This document shows positions 1 through 7,828 of a DNA stretch of 12,398 nt, one piece after another. The position numbers and the translations under genes were made by a program. The first letter of the stretch is position 1; each line of letters begins with the position of its first letter. A model generated the notes under the pieces. It saw nothing but the letters and a program-made list of their open reading frames with translations, was not told where the DNA came from and ran no database searches. Source of the stretch: an uncultured Oscillospiraceae bacterium (GTDB taxonomy: Bacteria > Bacillota > Clostridia > Oscillospirales > Oscillospiraceae); contig CAKTKV010000033.1 in assembly GCA_934572355.1 (NCBI GenBank), positions 1 to 12,398 on the forward strand. Reading direction: 5' to 3'.

Positions 1-2042
1 ATGCCCTGCTCGTCGCCGTAATAGATGCTCGGCACGCCGGGGATAGCGAACTGTATCGCCGCGCACAGCCTCTCCTGACGCAGTGCGCGCGAAAGCGCTT
101 CCTCGCTGAACTCGTACCTCAGCTGATCCTCGCGCGAAAGCTCGCGCAGGTTTCTGTCCGCCGCAAGCGCCGTGCGCAGACGGTCGACATCATGCGAGCC
201 CAGCAGGTTCATAAGCGAATAGTACAGAGGCTTCGGGTAATTCATCTGCTGCGAAACAAGAAAATCGCGCAGCCCGTAAGCGTCCGACCAGCCGTGCATA
301 AAGCTCAGCACCGCCGAGCGCAGCGGATAGTTCATCACCGAGTCGAGCGAATAGCCCAGCGCGTAATTGCGGCGCGAGCCGTAGCTCTCCTTTGTTACCG
401 CGTCCTCCCAGACCTCGCCGATTATCGGCGCGTCGGGCTTCACGCTCTTTGCAGCTCCGCGGATGAGCGTGAGTATCGCGTCAGGCAGCTCGTCCGCCAC
501 GTCGAGCCGCCAGCCCGCCGCGCCATGGCGCAGCCAGTGCTTGACGATGCTCTTGTCTCCCGTGACGATGTCATCCTGCCACTTGGGGTTCTGCTCGTTT
601 ACCTCCGGCAGATCCTTGAAGCCCCACCAGCAGCGGTAATCATCCGGGAAGTGACGGAAATCGTACCATGAATAGAACTCCGAATCCTGTCCCTGGCAGG
701 CGCCCTCCGTGCCGTAGTTGCCGCAGCGGTTGAAGTACCGGCTGTCCGCGCCGGTGTGGGAATACACGCCGTCAAGGATGAACCTTATCCCCTGCTTCTC
801 CCCCTCCGCGCACAGGTGCTCGAAGTCCTCCATCGTCCCGAGTATCGGGTCGGGGCGCGAATAGTCCGAGGTATCGTAGCGGTGGTTCGACCGCGCCTCG
901 ACTATGGGGTTTAGGTACACAACGCCTATGCCGAGTTCCCTCAGATACGGCAGCTTCTGCTCTATGCCCCTCAGCGTCCCGCCGTAGAAATCGTCGGGGC
1001 TGTAGGACTTCTCCCAGCTGCGCGGCTGCCAGCGCACAGGCTCATCAAGGCTTGCGTGCAGCTCGGGCGTCTGGCCGAGGCGCTTGTGGTACTCTATCCC
1101 CGCCTCCGCCGTGCCGTCATTCGAGAAAGCGAAGCGGTCCGGGAATATCTGGTACATCACCCTTTTTCTGAACCATGCCGGCGTTTCAAAGCCCTTTTTG
1201 TACACCGTCAGCCGGAAGCCCGACTCGCGGCTCGAGCATAGTCTGCCGGTATAGCCTGTCGCGTCCGGGCAGAGCCACTGCGCGCTGTGATCTGTCTCGA
1301 TATAGAACGCGTACCAAAGCGCCTGCGGCTCTTCGGGCAGCATAAGGTTTACATAATATATGTACCCGTCGTTTTCCATAGAGCAGCTGTGCTCCATATT
1401 GTCACCCCAAAGCTCAAGGTGCGCGCTCTTCACCGTGCCGCCGAGCCGTCTGAACGCAAGGCGCAGAGTGCTGCCGCCCTCAAGCGCACCGCCGGGGCTT
1501 CTGAACTCTGGCATGCGGCTGTCGTAGGACAGCGCCGGGACGCTCCCGGCGGTCTGGCGCAGCACGCTCACGACATGCGCCGTGCGCGGCTGGTACTGGT
1601 ATAGCTCCTGCGGCTGCACGGACGCGGCGCGAAGGTCAAGGCAGCAGGAGGCCGTCACGCGGTAGGCTTCTATGAGCGGGAAGCCGCAGTCGTCCATCAG
1701 CAAACGCATGAGTTCAGGCGCGGCAAGAGGATTCGCTTCCCCATGCAGGAACTCCGCGAGCCTGTCGCGCTTGAGTCCTGCTCTCAGGCATTCGCGCACC
1801 GCGTCGTACACCGTCGCCGCCGCCTGGAAGTACTCCCGCATAAGCTCCGGGCAGTCAGGCGAGAGGAGCTGTCTGCACAGCTCCTCATCCCCACCCGCGG
1901 GGAGCCATCCCCCCTCGCCCGGCGCCGCCTCAACACAGCGGCGGTTTTCGTATATTATTGATAGTATATAATTCTCCGACCACTGCTCTCTATAGCAGCC
2001 GCCGAACCAGACCTTTACATTTCTCTCGCTTACAGCATCCAT
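1..2042 (-). CDS. GH13 alpha-amylase/neopullulanase-type glycoside hydrolase, C-terminus cut by window edge
   Basis: The frame is open from an ATG at 2042 to position 1 and shows 680 residues without a stop. It is an intracellular alpha-glucan hydrolase or transglycosylase: no signal peptide is visible. Residues about 170-285 look like the beta-sandwich domain that precedes many Firmicutes GH13 enzymes, and the (beta/alpha)8 barrel begins near 'VMYQIFPDRF' (295-304). Conserved GH13 regions are present: SNHRYD (385-390), DGVYSH (424-429), GWRLDVADE with nucleophile D514, GEVWED with acid/base E543, GSHDVDR with D618, and GDEQG at the cut end. All three catalytic acids are therefore intact. Residues 1-165 form an extra, largely helical region that I cannot assign. 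The start overlaps the end of glgA by 13 bases. No good Shine-Dalgarno lies near it (a GGAG sits about 17 bases upstream), so coupled translation is likely. The role is probably glycogen trimming or mobilisation; the exact specificity (amylase, pullulanase or maltogenic) cannot be read from the sequence. Confidence 0.87.
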   Translation of the reverse strand, partial: MDAVSERNVKVWFGGCYREQWSENYILSIIYENRRCVEAAPGEGGWLPAGGDEELCRQLLSPDCPELMREYFQAAATVYDAVRECLRAGLKRDRLAEFLHGEANPLAAPELMRLLMDDCGFPLIEAYRVTASCCLDLRAASVQPQELYQYQPRTAHVVSVLRQTAGSVPALSYDSRMPEFRSPGGALEGGSTLRLAFRRLGGTVKSAHLELWGDNMEHSCSMENDGYIYYVNLMLPEEPQALWYAFYIETDHSAQWLCPDATGYTGRLCSSRESGFRLTVYKKGFETPAWFRKRVMYQIFPDRFAFSNDGTAEAGIEYHKRLGQTPELHASLDEPVRWQPRSWEKSYSPDDFYGGTLRGIEQKLPYLRELGIGVVYLNPIVEARSNHRYDTSDYSRPDPILGTMEDFEHLCAEGEKQGIRFILDGVYSHTGADSRYFNRCGNYGTEGACQGQDSEFYSWYDFRHFPDDYRCWWGFKDLPEVNEQNPKWQDDIVTGDKSIVKHWLRHGAAGWRLDVADELPDAILTLIRGAAKSVKPDAPIIGEVWEDAVTKESYGSRRNYALGYSLDSVMNYPLRSAVLSFMHGWSDAYGLRDFLVSQQMNYPKPLYYSLMNLLGSHDVDRLRTALAADRNLRELSREDQLRYEFSEEALSRALRQERLCAAIQFAIPGVPSIYYGDEQG

Positions 2043-3508
2043 ATATAGTGCTTCGCGTACTCCATCGCCGAGCGCTCAAAGCCGAAGTCGGCCTGCATCG
2101 CGCGGGAGATAAGTCCGCTCATGATCTCCTCGTTTTTATAGCAGTCCATCGCAAGGCGCATCGTGTCGCGCATCTCCCACGCGTCGAAGTTTGCAAAGGA
2201 GAAGCCGTTGCCCTCGCCTGTGAAGCGGTTATAGGGCGTGACCGTGTCGCGCAGGCCGCCCGTCTCGCGCACTATCGGCACCGAGCCGTAGCGCATCGCG
2301 ATCATTTGGCTCAGGCCGCAGGGCTCAAAGCGTGACGGCATCAGGAAGAAGTCGCTGCCCGCATATACAAGGTGCGACAGCTCCTCACTGTAGCCGATAT
2401 AGGCGCAGAGCCTGCCCTTGTAGCGTCCCTCGGCCGAGCGCATGAAGTTTTCAAAGCGCTCGTCCCCGGAGCCGAGCAGCATAAACTGCATATCCTCGCG
2501 GCACATCATGTCGTCCAGCACGCATGCGACAAGGTCAAAGCCCTTCTGCTCGGTCATGCGCGTGACCATCGCAAACAGCGGCACATCCGCTCTCTGCTCA
2601 AGTCCCATGCGCGCCTGAAGCTCCGCCTTGCACACGGCCTTGCCCTTCAGGTGGCCGCGGTCATAGCGCGCGGGCAGAAGCGCGTCGCCGTGCGGGTTAT
2701 AGACCTTTTTATCGATGCCGTTTATAATTCCCGTAAGCTGCGCCGAGCGCGCGTTGAGTATGCCCTCGAGCCCTTCGGCGTAGTAGGGCATTTTTATCTC
2801 GGAGGCGTAGCTGGGGCTGACGGTGTTTATCCTGTCGGCAAAGACGCAGCCTGCCTTGAGATAGTCCGCGCAGCCGTTGAGCTCCATGAACTCCGGTGTA
2901 TAGTAGCAGCTGTCGACATCGAGCATATCCTGCACGAAGTCAAAGCCGAACTTGCCTTGGAACGCGATGTTATGTATCGTCAGCAGATACTTTATCTGCT
3001 CCTGCTTTGCGCCGCGGTACTGCGTGCGCGCAAGCATCGGGATCATCGCCGTGTGCCAGTCGTTGCAGTGGACAACGTCGACATCGAAGCCGAGGTTCGG
3101 TATCGCGTCGAGCACCGCGCGGCAGAAGAACGAGTACTGCTCGCCCTCAGGGTTGCCCCCGCGGTATATCTTATCGCCGAAATACTGTTCATTGTCAACG
3201 AGGTATATCGTCACGCCGTCGAGCACGAGCTTTTCTATCCCGACGTATTCCTGCCGCCAGCCGAGCTTTGCATAGAAATAGAACATGTGCTCGACCCTGT
3301 CGGCGTATTTATCCTTGATGCAGCGGTGGTAAGGGGTGATGACTCTCGCGTCGATGCCGAGCTTGGCAAGCGACTTCGGGAGCGTGCCAACAACGTCCGC
3401 CAGCCCGCCGGTCTTGGAGAGCGGCGCGCATTCGGCGGAGACGAGCAGAACGTTCGGCAGAGTATCGCGCCCGTGTTCACGGAGCAGATCACGAAATTCC
3501 TTTTTCAT
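2030..3508 (-). CDS. glgA: Glycogen synthase (ADP-glucose type, GT5)
   Basis: Transfers glucose from ADP-glucose to the non-reducing end of growing alpha-1,4-glucan in the cytoplasm. The 492 residues are close to the usual bacterial GlgA length (about 480). The N-terminal Rossmann half carries the signature SAECAPLSKTGGLADVVG, with the ADP-glucose-binding KTGGL at 32-36, and HCNDWHT at 147-153. The C-terminal half carries TRMTEQKGFDL (R317, K322) and SRFEPCGLSQ (E395, C397). The spacing of these pairs matches the R300/K305 and E377/C379 pairs of the E. coli enzyme. TGGLRDTV at 416-423 is the usual closing GT5 motif. The ATG at 3508 has a strong AAGGAGG seven bases upstream, inside the end of glgB. 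The gene overlaps glgB by 20 bases and the downstream hydrolase by 13, so it is the middle gene of the operon. Nothing in it looks degraded. Confidence 0.97.
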   Translation of the reverse strand: MKKEFRDLLREHGRDTLPNVLLVSAECAPLSKTGGLADVVGTLPKSLAKLGIDARVITPYHRCIKDKYADRVEHMFYFYAKLGWRQEYVGIEKLVLDGVTIYLVDNEQYFGDKIYRGGNPEGEQYSFFCRAVLDAIPNLGFDVDVVHCNDWHTAMIPMLARTQYRGAKQEQIKYLLTIHNIAFQGKFGFDFVQDMLDVDSCYYTPEFMELNGCADYLKAGCVFADRINTVSPSYASEIKMPYYAEGLEGILNARSAQLTGIINGIDKKVYNPHGDALLPARYDRGHLKGKAVCKAELQARMGLEQRADVPLFAMVTRMTEQKGFDLVACVLDDMMCREDMQFMLLGSGDERFENFMRSAEGRYKGRLCAYIGYSEELSHLVYAGSDFFLMPSRFEPCGLSQMIAMRYGSVPIVRETGGLRDTVTPYNRFTGEGNGFSFANFDAWEMRDTMRLAMDCYKNEEIMSGLISRAMQADFGFERSAMEYAKHYIWML

Positions 3509-5408
3509 TCTTCTTCCTCCTTGGTTTGAAGCTGAACATTACCGACGCCATCGGCGGCAGCGTCAGCTTTGCTGAATACTGCATATCCAAAAACGGTTCT
3601 TTCTCTGTCTTTATCGCGTGGGGATTTCCGACGCCGCCCCCGCCGAAGCGCTCGTCGTCGCTGTTGAGCACTTCGTGCAGCGTGCCGGCCACAGGCAGGG
3701 CGATCACGAAATCGTCATAGCGCACCGGCGTGAAGTTGCACACGCACACAAGATAGCTCTCGTCCTTCTCGGATGAGCGCAGGAACGCAACCGAGCTTCT
3801 GTCGCGGTCGTCCACATTGAGCCAGCGGAAGCCGTCCCATGACTTGTCCACGCGGTACATCGCCGGGGTCGCAGCGTAGAGCTTGTTAAGCTCGCGGTAA
3901 TAATCGCGCAGCTGCTCATGCCGCGGATAGGCCAGCAGCAGCCAGTCAAGCTCCTGCTGCCAGTTCCACTCGATGAACTGCCCGAACTCTCCGCCCATGA
4001 AGCACAGCTTCTTTCCGGGGTGGGCAAACTGGAAGCCGTAGAGCGCGCGCAGGGACGCAAACTTCTGGTCGTAGTCGCCGTACATCTTGTCGAGCATCGA
4101 GCGCTTGCCGTGGACTACCTCGTCGTGCGAGTACGCCAGCACGTAGTTTTCCGAGAAAGCGTACATCATCGAGAAGGTCAGCCTGTCATGGTTGTGGCTG
4201 CGGAAGTAGGGGTCGAGCTGCATGTAATCAAGCGTGTCATGCATGAAGCCCATGTCCCACTTGAAGCAGAAGCCAAGCCCGCCAGCGTCGGGGGGCGCGG
4301 TGATGAGCGGGAAGGCCGTCGACTCCTCCGCAACGGTTATCGCCCCCGGGTACTCCGTGAGCGCCGTGGAGTTGAGCTTGCGCAGGAACTCCACCGCGTC
4401 GAGGTTTATGTTGCCGCCGTCCTTATTCGGGGTGAACTCTCCGTCGCGCCGACCGTAGTTGAGGTAGAGTATCGAGCTTACCGCGTCAACGCGTATGCCG
4501 TCGATGTGGTACTCCTCAAAGAACAGGCACGCCGAGGATATGAGGAAGCTCTGCACCTGATTGGACGCGTAGTCGAAGATCATTGTGCCCCATTCGGGGT
4601 GCTCCGCCATGCGCGCCTCCTTGCATTCGAAGAGGGGCGTACCGTCAAAGCGGCGCAGACCGTGCTCGTCCTTCGGGAAATGTGCCGGGACCCAGTCCAT
4701 TATCACCGCAAGCCCTGCCTTGTGCAGCCGGTCGACGAAGTATTTGAAATCGTCGGGATCGCCGTAGCGCGATGTCGGCGCATAGTAGCCCGTGACCTGA
4801 TAGCCCCATGACGCGTCAAAGGGGTATTCCGTCACCGGCATGATCTCAATGTGCGTGTAGCCCATGTCCGTGCAGTAGTCCGCCAGCGCGTCGGCAAGCT
4901 CCCTGTACAGCGGCCGCTCGCCCGGCATGTTCCGCCATGAGCCGAGGTGCAGCTCATAAATGCTCATCGGCTGGGTCATGAAGTCCCGCTTTGCGCGGCG
5001 CTGCATATACTCCCCGTCGCCCCAGCGGAAGTCCCCGCCGTTCCAGACGATCGACGCCGTCTCGCTCCCGGTCTGCGAATAGGCCGCAAAGGGGTCGGAC
5101 TTGTATATCTGCCGCCCGTCCGCGCCGGTGACGCAGTATTTATAGAGTGCGCCGTTCTCGATGCCCTCGACGAAGCATACCCACACTCCGCCCTCTATCT
5201 TCTCCATCGGCGCGGCGTCTCTGTCCCAGCCGTTGAAGCTGCCGACAAGCGAGACGCGCTGCGCGTTCGGTGCCCAGACGATGAAGCGGTGTGCGTTCAG
5301 CTCCGGTATATAGCGGCAGCCGAAGCAGAGCCATGCCTTTTTTGCGTTTCCGGTGTTGAACAGGTATATATCCTCCTGCGGGATGTGGCGCAGATACGCT
5401 GATTCCAT
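3489..5408 (-). CDS. glgB: 1,4-alpha-glucan branching enzyme (CBM48 + GH13_9)
   Basis: Cuts alpha-1,4-glucan chains and rejoins them by alpha-1,6 bonds to make glycogen branches. The protein has 639 residues, typical of the shorter branching enzymes that carry a single N-terminal CBM48. That domain runs from about 37 to 125 (RFIVWAPNAQRVSLVGSFNGW at 41-61). The catalytic barrel starts near 'MSIYELHLGSWR' (148-159). GH13 regions include GIRVDAVSS with nucleophile D308, TVAEEST with acid/base E361, and YSHDEVVHGK with D429. The beta-sandwich C-terminal domain occupies roughly the last 110 residues and ends in a basic RPRRKK-like tail. The ATG at 5408 follows the purine-rich ribosome binding site CAGGAGAGG (5418-5426). 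It is the first gene of the glg operon, with a promoter at 5467-5495. The gene appears complete and intact. Confidence 0.97.
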   Translation of the reverse strand: MESAYLRHIPQEDIYLFNTGNAKKAWLCFGCRYIPELNAHRFIVWAPNAQRVSLVGSFNGWDRDAAPMEKIEGGVWVCFVEGIENGALYKYCVTGADGRQIYKSDPFAAYSQTGSETASIVWNGGDFRWGDGEYMQRRAKRDFMTQPMSIYELHLGSWRNMPGERPLYRELADALADYCTDMGYTHIEIMPVTEYPFDASWGYQVTGYYAPTSRYGDPDDFKYFVDRLHKAGLAVIMDWVPAHFPKDEHGLRRFDGTPLFECKEARMAEHPEWGTMIFDYASNQVQSFLISSACLFFEEYHIDGIRVDAVSSILYLNYGRRDGEFTPNKDGGNINLDAVEFLRKLNSTALTEYPGAITVAEESTAFPLITAPPDAGGLGFCFKWDMGFMHDTLDYMQLDPYFRSHNHDRLTFSMMYAFSENYVLAYSHDEVVHGKRSMLDKMYGDYDQKFASLRALYGFQFAHPGKKLCFMGGEFGQFIEWNWQQELDWLLLAYPRHEQLRDYYRELNKLYAATPAMYRVDKSWDGFRWLNVDDRDRSSVAFLRSSEKDESYLVCVCNFTPVRYDDFVIALPVAGTLHEVLNSDDERFGGGGVGNPHAIKTEKEPFLDMQYSAKLTLPPMASVMFSFKPRRKKNEKGIS

Positions 5409-5417
5409 ATATCTTTT

Positions 5418-5426
5418 CCTCTCCTG
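5418..5426 (-). promoter_or_regulatory. Ribosome binding site of glgB
   Basis: On the minus strand the sequence reads CAGGAGAGG, then nine bases to the ATG at 5408. It supports this start over any internal one and fits the start of CBM48 homology. Confidence 0.7.
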
Positions 5427-5466
5427 TATATCTGTATCGGGTACGGTGCATAATTTCTCTGCATAT

Positions 5467-5495
5467 ATTATACATTCAAGCTTTCACATTTGCAA
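5467..5495 (-). promoter_or_regulatory. Sigma-A-type promoter of the glgB-glgA-amylase operon
   Basis: Read on the minus strand, TTGCAA (5490-5495, four of six matches to TTGACA) is followed by a 17-base spacer and an exact TATAAT (5467-5472). Transcription would start near 5460, leaving a leader of about 50 bases before the glgB ATG. The site lies downstream of the rqcH terminator, as expected for an independent operon. The -35 hexamer falls inside a group of TTTGCA/TGCAAA repeats (5489-5525) that could be an operator. Confidence 0.75.
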
Positions 5496-5525
5496 TGCCG
5501 CATTTTGCAAAGATAGTCACTTTGC
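5489..5525. repeat. Cluster of TTTGC/GCAAA half-sites overlapping the glgB -35 region
   Basis: On the plus strand TTTGC occurs at 5489-5493, the palindrome TTTGCAAA at 5504-5511, and CTTTGC at 5520-5525. The first and second also pair as an imperfect inverted repeat (TTTGC-AATGC, one base, GCATT-TT-GCAAA, 5489-5511), and the second and third as GCAAAG with CTTTGC (5507-5525). The cluster covers and extends upstream of the glgB -35 element. A repressor or activator site is an inference; the sequence shows only the repeats. Confidence 0.4.
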
Positions 5526-5610
5526 CTGAACTGTCCGTATGCCTCCCATTCTCCCCGCCATTCTTAAACTATATGCAGGCAGCTGTCACTTTAGAACCCG
5601 ATCCGTGCAA

Positions 5611-5638
5611 AAGAGCTGCACTAAATAGTGCAGCTCTT
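5611..5638 (-). terminator. Intrinsic terminator after rqcH
   Basis: Arms AAGAGCTGCACTA (5611-5623) and TAGTGCAGCTCTT (5626-5638) are perfect complements. Read on the minus strand the stem ends in CTCTTTTGC, giving the U-run. It begins 42 bases beyond the rqcH stop and would separate the rqcH transcript from the glg operon. The plus-strand reading lacks a comparable T-run. Confidence 0.88.
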
Positions 5639-5680
5639 GATATTCCGGTGCCGAGGCAGATGCTTTTAACATTTATCGGC

Positions 5681-7405
5681 TCACTTACCTTTTCTCAGCC
5701 TGTTTACAAGCTCCGCGTCGCTCTGGACATTTAGGGTCTTATAGTCCGTGTAGATCACCTTTCCCGGCAGCGCGCCGGACGGCTTTTTTACAAAACGCAG
5801 CATCGTATAGTCCACAGGGATCTTCGCGCCGCCGCGCCCCTGCGAGTAATGCGCCGCGATCACCGCCGCCTGCTCTATGCTGCGCTCCGGCGGCTCAATG
5901 CCCTCGCAGCGGAGAATAACGTGGCTGCCGTGTATCTTCTGCGTGTGCAGCCAGTAATCCGTGCGCCGACCAAGCTTTGTGGTCAGCTCGTCATTCTGGA
6001 TATTGCTGCGGCCGACAAGCACTTCAAGCCCGTCATCGGTGAAAAAGCGCAGCGGAGCCTGAGCCTTTGCCTTGTCAGCCTTGGCATTCTTCCTGTTTTT
6101 GATGAAGCCGGTCGCGATAAGCTCGCGGCGTATATCTGAAACATCCTTCTCGCTCTCCGCGCTCTCCAGCAGCTCCAGCACGCTGTTGAGATAATCAAGC
6201 TGCTTTTCGCCCTCCGCGGTGAGCTTTGTAAGATGCTCCTGCGCGGCCTTCATCTTGCCGTATTCCTTGAAGAGCGCCGCCGCATTCTGCTGCGGCGTCT
6301 TTAACGGGTCAAGCTCAATGCGCACAGTCGGGCAGTCCGGTTCGTAATAGTCCTCGCACTCAAGGCTACGGTCTCCCCTGTTGATACGGTAGAGGTTTGC
6401 CTTTATAAGCTCCGCACGGCGGCGGAGAGTTTCCCTGTCGTCCGCACGGCGCAGCTCCTCCTGCTGGGCAGCAAGCTTTCTCTGCTGACGGTCGCGCATG
6501 GTACGGACTGTTTTTGTCAGGTCATGGCTGCGGCGGCGCTGCTGTTCGAGCCTGTCGCGCTCAGAATAGAAGCGGTCGAGCAGCTCTGAAAAGCTTTCCT
6601 GCTCCTCGCATTCCATAGCCTCACCGTACTGGCCTATCTTCATGAAGCTGAAGTCCGCCGGTTTTCCGTCGGATAGCAGCAGGTACGGGCGCATCTCGCC
6701 CGCGTTCACGCTCTCGCAGAAAGCGTCGAGCAGCTCCGGCAGCATTTCATATCCGCCGCTGCGGTACGCAAGCTCGCGGCACACGAGCGGCGAAAGCCCG
6801 GCGAAGCTGTCAAGCAGCCATTTGTCAACGGGCTTATCCCTGTCCGCCGACGCGAGCAGCGCGCGGCGCTGCTCGGGGCTTGTTTTAAGTATCTGCGGCT
6901 TTGTCTGCGCTGGTGGCATACGGTATATCATCCCCGGCAGCATGCGGCGCAGCGCGTCTCCGCCGAAGTCCATCCTGCGCATGCAGTCGGTTATCCGCCC
7001 CTCGGCGTCGACAAGGATCAGATTTGAGCTGCGGCCTATGAGCTCGGCGATGAGCTTCTTTCGCGTTTCAAAGCCCAGCTCGTCCCGGCTGTCAAGCTCG
7101 ATGCAGAGCATGCGCTCCCCCTCCGGCTGGCTGACTGAGGCGATCCGGGCGCCGACAAGGTGCTTGCGCATGAGCATGCAGAACATCGGCGGCTCAGCGG
7201 GGTTTTCAAATGACGCTTTTGTCAGGTGTACCCTCGCGCTGCCTGTTCCCGCGGAAATGAGCAGACGCAGGTTTTCGCCCTTGGAGCGCAGAGAGATAAG
7301 CAGCATGTCCCGTTCCGGCTGCTGCACCTTATCGATGCGCCCGCCGGTGAGCTTATCGCTCAGTTCAGAAGTGAGCGCAGAAAGGCATATCGCGTCAAGA
7401 GGCAT
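5681..7405 (-). CDS. rqcH: RqcH: ribosome quality-control NFACT protein (FbpA / Rqc2 homologue)
   Basis: In the Firmicutes family RqcH binds 50S subunits that carry a stalled peptidyl-tRNA and adds a C-terminal alanine tail that marks the chain for degradation; older annotations call it fibronectin-binding protein A. The NFACT-N domain occupies about 1-165, with the family signature RVHLTKASFENPAEPPMFC near 58-76. A helical and HhH-like region follows, then two charged coiled-coil stretches (about 281-334 and 371-434) forming the long hairpin. The NFACT-R domain (about 453-559) contains DYWLHTQKIHGSHVILR (483-499). I chose the ATG at 7405 because GGAGGT lies seven bases upstream and the protein then begins M-P-L-D, like the M-S-F-D of B. 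subtilis. An in-frame TTG at 7423 would only add six residues encoded across that ribosome binding site. With this start the conserved D97-R98 pair reads E97-R98. The gene overlaps mrnC by 11 bases and ends before a terminator. Confidence 0.95.
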   Translation of the reverse strand: MPLDAICLSALTSELSDKLTGGRIDKVQQPERDMLLISLRSKGENLRLLISAGTGSARVHLTKASFENPAEPPMFCMLMRKHLVGARIASVSQPEGERMLCIELDSRDELGFETRKKLIAELIGRSSNLILVDAEGRITDCMRRMDFGGDALRRMLPGMIYRMPPAQTKPQILKTSPEQRRALLASADRDKPVDKWLLDSFAGLSPLVCRELAYRSGGYEMLPELLDAFCESVNAGEMRPYLLLSDGKPADFSFMKIGQYGEAMECEEQESFSELLDRFYSERDRLEQQRRRSHDLTKTVRTMRDRQQRKLAAQQEELRRADDRETLRRRAELIKANLYRINRGDRSLECEDYYEPDCPTVRIELDPLKTPQQNAAALFKEYGKMKAAQEHLTKLTAEGEKQLDYLNSVLELLESAESEKDVSDIRRELIATGFIKNRKNAKADKAKAQAPLRFFTDDGLEVLVGRSNIQNDELTTKLGRRTDYWLHTQKIHGSHVILRCEGIEPPERSIEQAAVIAAHYSQGRGGAKIPVDYTMLRFVKKPSGALPGKVIYTDYKTLNVQSDAELVNRLRKGK

Positions 7406-7808
7406 CGTCTGTACCTCCGACAATTATATTGAACAGCTCGTTTATTCGCTCGGTTCTGCCCAATAGATACAACCAGCCAAACAGCGCCTCAAGCCCTGTC
7501 GCCGCGTGGTACTGTCCGATATCCGCATTGTGCGGCACGGAGTTTACCTTGGCGTTTCTGCCGCGCTTATAGACGCTCGCTTCATCCGGGGCGAGCACGG
7601 GCAGCAGCTTTGCCGCCGCTTCCGACTGCGCCTCGGCGCGGACGAAAGCGACCGTCATCCTGTGCATTTCCGCGACAGCCGTGTGCCCATCGGTGCAGAG
7701 CTTGCTCCTGTAAAGCAGCTCATACACTGCGTCACCGACGTGCGCAAGGCCGAGCATGCTTATTTTGTTCACGTCCTGAACTGGCATTTCAGGAAAAAAT
7801 CCGTACAT
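7395..7808 (-). CDS. mrnC: Mini-ribonuclease III
   Basis: Double-strand RNA endonuclease consisting of an RNase III catalytic domain alone; in Bacillus it matures both ends of 23S rRNA within the 50S precursor. The 137-residue length is typical of the family. The first catalytic motif is LAHVGDAVYELLYR (D26) and the second is ATGLEALFGWLYLLG (E107), the expected acidic residues of the RNase III site. The characteristic KRGRNAK stretch at 81-87 is present. No dsRNA-binding domain follows, as expected. The start at 7808 is backed by AAGGAG seven bases upstream. It lies 51 bases after ftsK and its last codons overlap the rqcH start, so mrnC and rqcH are probably translationally coupled. Confidence 0.95.
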   Translation of the reverse strand: MYGFFPEMPVQDVNKISMLGLAHVGDAVYELLYRSKLCTDGHTAVAEMHRMTVAFVRAEAQSEAAAKLLPVLAPDEASVYKRGRNAKVNSVPHNADIGQYHAATGLEALFGWLYLLGRTERINELFNIIVGGTDDAS

Positions 7809-7828
7809 ATATCTGCTCCTTCTAAGGC

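Noticed and set aside
2372..3529. Long open frame (385 codons) on the plus strand opposite glgA
   Set aside because: It is antisense to an intact glgA, has no recognisable motif and is rich in Arg, Ala, Val and His, as expected from the complement of GC-rich codons. The same applies to plus-strand frames at 3918-4811 and 8676-9380.
5489..5511. CcpA cre box at the glgB promoter
   Set aside because: The inverted repeat lacks the central purine-CG core and spacing of the cre consensus on either strand.
5495..5734. Small plus-strand frame of 79 codons in the gap between glgB and rqcH
   Set aside because: It runs through the glgB promoter repeats, the rqcH terminator hairpin and into the rqcH 3' end, has no good ribosome binding site and shows no domain.
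7406..7423. TTG at 7423 as an upstream start of rqcH
   Set aside because: The extra six codons cover the GGAGGT ribosome binding site of the ATG at 7405, and the family N-terminus begins at that ATG.
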